A stretch of DNA of 8,408 bases from an uncultured Eubacteriales bacterium (GTDB taxonomy: Bacteria > Bacillota > Clostridia > Oscillospirales > CAG-272): positions 1 through 8,408 of the forward strand of contig CASEEB010000032.1 in the NCBI GenBank assembly GCA_949286815.1. The letters run 5' to 3'. The translations under genes were made by a program, and so were the position numbers. The notes below the pieces were generated by a model. That model was not told where the DNA came from. It made no database searches and saw nothing but the letters and a program-made list of their open reading frames with translations. Numbering within the stretch: position 1 is the first letter of the stretch; the number at the start of each line of letters is the position of its first letter. Of the stretch, positions 5,108-8,408 are shown in pieces.

Positions 5108-6154
5108 ATGACGCTTCCGGAAGAGTTTAAAAAACGAATGACCGAAATACTCGGAAGTCAGGCGGAGCTTTTATTTGAAGCGCTGGAGAGCGAAGAACCT
5201 GTCAGGGCGTTCAGAGTAAATACCAATAAGATTAAGGTAGAGGATTTTTTGCCAATATGTCCTTTTGACGCCGAAAAAATACCTTTCTGCGACGACGGCT
5301 TTTATACTACGGAACAAAATCCCGGAACCTTTGCCGCTCATGCGGCGGGAATGGTTTACATGCAGGACCCGGCAGCCATGAGCACAGTGGGAGCGGTTGA
5401 AGTGCGAAAGGGCTGGAAAATACTCGACGCGTGTGCCGCGCCCGGAGGAAAAACCGCTCAGCTTTCGGCATATACAGGTGACGACGGAATAGTGGTCGCG
5501 AATGAATATAACGCGAAAAGATGCCGCGTACTGCTTGAAAACGTGGAAAGAATGGGATGCAGAAACGTAGTCGTACTGAATCTTGACACAAAATTTCTGC
5601 CTGATGTTTACAGAGAGTATTTTGACCTTGCCGTAGTGGACGCCCCGTGTTCCGGGGAGGGAATGTTCAGAAAAAACAGCAACGCTATCGAGGAATGGAG
5701 TACGGACAATATATTTATGTGCCGTGACAGACAGAGATATATTCTTGAAAATGTCGCGAAATGCGTGCGAGGGGGAGGCATTCTGCTATATTCAACCTGT
5801 ACTTTTTCGCTTGAGGAAAATGAAAAAAACATAAAATGGTTTCTTGACGGTCATCCCGAATTTGAAATAATACCGGTCGCGGAAAAAGTAAAAAAGTATA
5901 CGGCTGACGGGATTGCTTTGCCCGGCTGCGTATATGACATGACGCTCGCCAGACGCTTTTATCCGCATATATCCCCCGGAGAAGGTCAGTTTTTCGCTGT
6001 TTTGCGGAAAAACGCAGAGACTTCCGAAAAGTCCGGCGATGGAAATATACAATATATTCGGAAAAATAAAGTATCCGACAAAAAAGCCTCAAGGCAGGGA
6101 AACGGCAAAGCCGAAATTGCCGGTATGCTTGAAGCGGCGGAAGATTTTTTGTGA
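5108..6154 (+). CDS. rsmF: 16S rRNA m5C methyltransferase RsmF/NOP2/Sun family, catalytic domain (reading frame broken near its end)
   Basis: The first 348 residues of an S-adenosylmethionine-dependent RNA cytosine-C5 methyltransferase. An N-terminal RNA-binding part (1-80) includes RAFRVNTNKI. The SAM-binding motif I is DACAAPGGKT (107-116), motif IV is DAPCSGEGMFRK (178-189) with the C181 that releases the product, and motif VI is STCTF (229-233) with the nucleophile C231. HISPGEGQFFAVLRK (287-301) closes the Rossmann domain. RsmF-type enzymes run on into a PUA-like domain to about 450-480 residues; here TGA at 6152-6154 stops the frame, and the missing domain continues in the next + frame. 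The ATG at 5108 follows AGGGGAAGGA (5087-5096) at 11 bases. A nearer ATG (5097) opens only MSKI and its TGA overlaps this start. The gene probably modifies 16S rRNA near the decoding centre (family knowledge). A single-base sequence error is the simplest explanation for the break. Confidence 0.9.
   Translation: MTLPEEFKKRMTEILGSQAELLFEALESEEPVRAFRVNTNKIKVEDFLPICPFDAEKIPFCDDGFYTTEQNPGTFAAHAAGMVYMQDPAAMSTVGAVEVRKGWKILDACAAPGGKTAQLSAYTGDDGIVVANEYNAKRCRVLLENVERMGCRNVVVLNLDTKFLPDVYREYFDLAVVDAPCSGEGMFRKNSNAIEEWSTDNIFMCRDRQRYILENVAKCVRGGGILLYSTCTFSLEENEKNIKWFLDGHPEFEIIPVAEKVKKYTADGIALPGCVYDMTLARRFYPHISPGEGQFFAVLRKNAETSEKSGDGNIQYIRKNKVSDKKASRQGNGKAEIAGMLEAAEDFL
6145..6150 (+). other. T6 run where the rsmF reading frame changes
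   Basis: The bases GATTTTTTGTGA (6143-6154) contain six T. With five T the frame reads D-F-C-E-N-T-G and passes without a stop from the methyltransferase domain into the PUA-like tail, giving a 475-residue protein of normal RsmF length. With six T, translation ends at the TGA immediately after. Homopolymer runs are typical places for sequencing indels, slow mutation or slippage. Confidence 0.75.
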
Positions 6155-6536
6155 AAATACAGGACTCTGCGCCTCGGATTTATCGGGACAAGAGCTTATT
6201 TTCCGCGGAGGAAACATATATTTATCGCCAAAAATACCTCTGCCGGATTTCGGTGTGTTTGTACCCGGCGTAAGCGTGGGCGAGGTGAGAAAGGGCAGGG
6301 TTATCCCGCATCACGGATTGTTTTCTGCATACGGAAATTTATTTAACAATCGCGTGGATTTAAAGCAGCAGGACTTGCGTGTCAACGAGTTTATGAGAGG
6401 CAGAGAGATATTGATTGAAGACAAAACGCTTAAGGGATGGGGAGCCTTGACCGTTGAGAATTGCGCGCTCGGCGGAATCAAAGCGTCGTGCGGAGTCTGT
6501 AAAAATCATTATCCCAAAGGACTTTGGCTGAGATGA
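6150..6536 (+). CDS. rsmF: C-terminal PUA-like domain of the RsmF-type methyltransferase, displaced by one base
   Basis: About 128 codons that continue the preceding gene in the +1-shifted frame. The open frame itself extends left to an ATG at 6039, but residues encoded before about 6145 do not look like protein of this family and overlap the catalytic gene, and no ribosome binding site is present. So this is not a separate gene. The peptide contains FRGGNIYLSPKIPLPDFGVF, FVPGVSVGEVRKGRVIPHHG and the ending KGWGALTVENCALGGIKASC...KNHYPKGLWLR. The pattern G-x2-x-G-x-x-[KR]-x2-[RK] with a histidine, and the terminus KNHYPKGL, are hallmarks of the PUA-like tail of RsmF/YebU-type enzymes, which helps hold rRNA. 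Its clean conservation in spite of the frame break argues against an old pseudogene. It is translated only if the frame change is an artefact or if ribosomes or polymerase slip at the T6 run. Confidence 0.85.
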   Translation, partial: CENTGLCASDLSGQELIFRGGNIYLSPKIPLPDFGVFVPGVSVGEVRKGRVIPHHGLFSAYGNLFNNRVDLKQQDLRVNEFMRGREILIEDKTLKGWGALTVENCALGGIKASCGVCKNHYPKGLWLR

Positions 6537-6543
6537 CAAACTT

Positions 6544-6569
6544 CTTTTTGCCGCGATTGCGGTAAAAAG
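6544..6569. terminator. First hairpin downstream of rsmF
   Basis: CTTTTTGCCGC (6544-6554) pairs with GCGGTAAAAAG (6559-6569) around the 4-nt loop GATT, with one G-T wobble. No clean T-run follows immediately (GCTTTATATATTTTT), so alone it is a weak terminator. It begins 8 bases after the RsmF stop codon and may act as an RNA 3'-end stabiliser or first pause in front of the stronger palindrome. Confidence 0.5.
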
Positions 6570-6584
6570 GCTTTATATATTTTT

Positions 6585-6615
6585 CGCCGCGTCGGTTAAC
6601 CGACGCGGCGTTTTT
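6585..6615 (+). terminator. Strong intrinsic terminator built on a 26-nt perfect palindrome
   Basis: Bases 6585-6610 read the same on both strands, GC-rich at the ends with GGTTAACC in the centre, and are followed by TTTTT (6611-6615). In RNA this gives an 11-bp stem with a TTAA loop and a U-tract, a textbook terminator for the + strand rsmF unit. It also lies 6 bp beyond the stop codon of the - strand permease. In that direction the stem is followed by A-rich rather than U-rich sequence, so it should terminate the permease transcript less well. Confidence 0.85.
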
Positions 6616-6616
6616 A

Positions 6617-8191
6617 TCACTGTCTGAGTCTGAATGTGCGCGGAGCCAGCTTATATACCAAAATACAGGCGACTATGGAATACAGCACGCAGAAAAAGAT
6701 ACATAACAATCCGAAAACAAGAGTAGGCATTCTCACCTGCATCAGGAAAAAGCAGACAAGATATGTTACGCTCATAACAAGTCGGTACGTGCCGCTTTTA
6801 ATCTCAGTTCCCGCGTTATACGGCTGCAGAAGGTAGTATATTGTCAGATAATGAACAGAGAAGAACATACTCATGCAGAGGATCGATACAAAAAGTACGG
6901 CATAATTCAGCGGATTGTCGGTACCGCCCGACGCGTAAAGCAGTATCGCGAGCCCCGCGCCGATTACAAACGCGGGAAGCAGATTGATTTTCATAATTTC
7001 CCGCAGACGGATACGGAAGAGCTTAAGTATCATGACGGGCTGTTTGTAAAATGAATATGTCAGCAGACTGTGGTCGCAGTTCGTAAATAATGCCGTTGTA
7101 AAACCGGTTCCACGGTTTATGGCGTACATTATAAAGACAAAATAGGGCAGAAAATTCATCAGCAATTTATTTGATTCAGCCTTGATTTCCGGAGCGAGGT
7201 AAAACGCCAGAAGCGCGCCCAGAATCAAAACCGTGCAGACCGCTGCTATCTTTAAGGAGGCGTTCCAGAGTATTTTTTTATGTCTTTTTACAAACAGTTC
7301 ATTCAGATATTCAAAACCTTTGCGCCTGCTTGTGATAGTTAGGTCTGTACTTATAAAATTTCTGGTTTGCTTCTGTGTTGCCTGAGCCACGGTATTATCC
7401 ATTTGATTTGTAAGCTGGCTCAGAAGATGACGGTTCAATTCACGGTATCTGTCAAAAGAAAATATTTTTACCGCGGCTGCGGCGCCTGCCGGAATGAATA
7501 CCAACATAACTATATATGAAACAAACGTGGGCAGGGCGAGGTTTAACGCGGGCAGTCCGTATGCGGCGGCAAGCAACAGTCCCGCGGCCAGCCAGACATA
7601 TTTGCTCAGCTTGTTTTCATTATAGACGAATCCGGTTTTCTCATAATAAATCAGCGAAATTGCGGATGCCGTAAGCTTCAGACCGGCTATGGAAAATGGT
7701 ATGAGCAGACACATCCACAGCGGAATGTTTTTATCCATGCCGAAGATGAGAGAAAACGGAATAAATCCTACGATTACCTTTAAAATGGAATACGTATAAT
7801 TTATCAGCGTGAACTCTTTTGCGTTCATCCGCATGAGTATTACCGCGTAATATTTGTCCCTTGTGGGTTCAAACAGGCTGGTATTCATCAGAGCTCCGAT
7901 TACGGTTAAAAACAGAAGAATATGAATATATACCCGGTCTACCGGTAGATTTTTATACAGCATTCCGATGCCGGCTATCATAGTGATGAAATAAAGAAAT
8001 TTACCGATAAAAACAGATATTATTTCCCAGATCACGGATATGACAGTGGCGAAAATTTTCAGACCTCTCACACTGTACAAGGACTGAGGAAGTATTTTTT
8101 TCAGCAAAGGGATCTGCTTTAGCGAGTAGAGTATGGTGTTTACGCGGTATGTGTTTTTGAGGGAGAAGGAAATTCTGAATGTTTTATTCAT
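6617..8191 (-). CDS. ABC transporter permease, large polytopic membrane protein
   Basis: A 524-residue integral membrane protein with about 12 predicted membrane helices by eye (near residues 44-66, 67-80, 87-105, 128-150, 157-178, 198-217, 223-243, 312-333, 343-360, 404-420, 428-455, 468-486 and 489-513; some boundaries are uncertain). A polar, basic loop (about 244-311, with RYRELNRHLL and TITSRRKGFEYLNE) separates the two halves and probably faces the cytoplasm to meet the ATPase. The start begins MNKTFRISFSLKNTYRVNTI, a pattern I associate with clostridial ABC permeases of the YthQ/SkfF-like kind. The substrate is unknown; such pairs export peptides, bacteriocins or other hydrophobic compounds. 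The ATG at 8191 overlaps the ATPase gene by 8 nt (ATGAATAA), with GGAGG (complement of 8198-8202) six bases upstream inside the ATPase gene, so the two are translationally coupled. Its stop codon lies 6 bp from the rsmF terminator. Confidence 0.85.
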   Translation of the reverse strand: MNKTFRISFSLKNTYRVNTILYSLKQIPLLKKILPQSLYSVRGLKIFATVISVIWEIISVFIGKFLYFITMIAGIGMLYKNLPVDRVYIHILLFLTVIGALMNTSLFEPTRDKYYAVILMRMNAKEFTLINYTYSILKVIVGFIPFSLIFGMDKNIPLWMCLLIPFSIAGLKLTASAISLIYYEKTGFVYNENKLSKYVWLAAGLLLAAAYGLPALNLALPTFVSYIVMLVFIPAGAAAAVKIFSFDRYRELNRHLLSQLTNQMDNTVAQATQKQTRNFISTDLTITSRRKGFEYLNELFVKRHKKILWNASLKIAAVCTVLILGALLAFYLAPEIKAESNKLLMNFLPYFVFIMYAINRGTGFTTALFTNCDHSLLTYSFYKQPVMILKLFRIRLREIMKINLLPAFVIGAGLAILLYASGGTDNPLNYAVLFVSILCMSMFFSVHYLTIYYLLQPYNAGTEIKSGTYRLVMSVTYLVCFFLMQVRMPTLVFGLLCIFFCVLYSIVACILVYKLAPRTFRLRQ

Positions 8192-8408
8192 GCCCTTCCT
8201 CCGTCAGCGCCGCGATGATTTTTTCTTTGAACTCGTGACTGTCAAGATTTGACTTGTCCACTTTTTCCAATATGCCGTGATTCAAAAGCACTATCTCATC
8301 GCATAAATCAAGCGCCAGGTCCATGATGTGAGTGGAGAATATGGTTATGCGACCTTCTTTGAGAGAGCGGAGCAGCTGTTTCATTTCCTCGGCTACCACT
8401 ACGTCAAG
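8184..8408 (-). CDS. ABC transporter ATP-binding protein, C-terminal part (partial)
   Basis: The last 74 codons of an ATPase whose N-terminal part, including Walker A, signature and Walker B motifs, lies beyond the right edge. The fragment starts LDVVVAEEM, which is the D-loop following Walker B. It continues with ITIFSTHIMDLALDLCDEIVL, where STH is the H-loop histidine that contacts ATP gamma-phosphate, and ends with a short C-terminal segment KIIAALTEEGHE. A GTG at 8397-8399 is internal and not the start. The protein sits on the cytoplasmic side and powers the permease encoded by the overlapping downstream gene. Subfamily cannot be settled from this piece, but the sequence resembles ABC-2-type exporter ATPases. 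Confidence 0.9.
   Translation of the reverse strand, partial: LDVVVAEEMKQLLRSLKEGRITIFSTHIMDLALDLCDEIVLLNHGILEKVDKSNLDSHEFKEKIIAALTEEGHE

Noticed and set aside
5715..6092. 125-codon open frame on the - strand inside rsmF
   Set aside because: It is antisense to a conserved methyltransferase domain and its peptide has a random composition.
6039..6149. Independent start at 6039 for the second rsmF piece
   Set aside because: No ribosome binding site is present, and the 37 codons before the T6 run do not resemble the family. The overlapping frame there encodes the natural continuation of the catalytic domain.
6636..7054. Two + strand open frames antisense to the permease
   Set aside because: The permease frame shows consistent membrane helices, whereas these peptides look like antisense translations with no domain or ribosome binding site.
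1..8408. Mobile element, CRISPR array, tRNA or toxin-antitoxin pair
   Set aside because: No transposase, integrase, regular repeat-spacer array, tRNA fold or toxin-like partner was seen. The small XRE and AbrB-like genes are about 125 bp apart with separate control signals and neither resembles a toxin.

Overview
The window looks like a chromosomal fragment of a low-to-mid GC, Gram-positive Clostridia-type bacterium, probably an uncultured gut or anaerobic lineage. This rests on AGGAGG-type ribosome binding sites, an AbrB-type regulator with a C-terminal four-cysteine tail, a DUF2975/YozG-like pair, an orphan sugar-type solute-binding lipoprotein, and AT-rich sigma-A-like promoters. I see no tRNA, rRNA, CRISPR array, insertion sequence or phage gene. 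Taxonomy is an inference from gene style only.

Left part (1-1540, + strand): the last 45 codons of a membrane protein with a DUF2975-like tail, a small YozG-like XRE regulator and a geranylgeranyl-reductase-type FAD oxidoreductase form an apparent operon, closed by a bidirectional terminator. Facing it on the - strand (1562-2256) are two small regulators: an AbrB/SpoVT-type protein with a CxxC...CxxC tail, and an XRE-family helix-turn-helix protein. Each has a palindrome in its leader that could be an autoregulatory operator.

Middle (2257-4250): a 332-bp AT-rich intergenic region carries three short palindromes and a good promoter, and drives a 499-residue lipoprotein of the extracellular solute-binding family. 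A perfect 14-bp stem terminator follows, so this gene appears to be monocistronic, with no ABC permease next to it.

Right part: a phosphoglycolate-phosphatase-like HAD hydrolase (4360-5022) is followed by an RsmF/NOP2/Sun rRNA m5C methyltransferase (5108-6536). The methyltransferase is split by a single-base frame change at a T6 run (6145-6150): catalytic domain in one frame, conserved PUA-like tail in the next. Two hairpins, one a 26-nt perfect palindrome, end that unit. Converging on it from the right edge is a - strand ABC exporter: the C-terminus of an ATPase (running off the window) overlapping by 8 nt a 524-residue polytopic permease.

Most genes are ordinary housekeeping, transport or regulatory genes. 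The points that deserve a second look are the frameshifted rsmF, the DUF2975-YozG-FAD reductase operon, and the palindromes upstream of the small regulators and of the lipoprotein. I do not see convincing evidence of a wholly new system.
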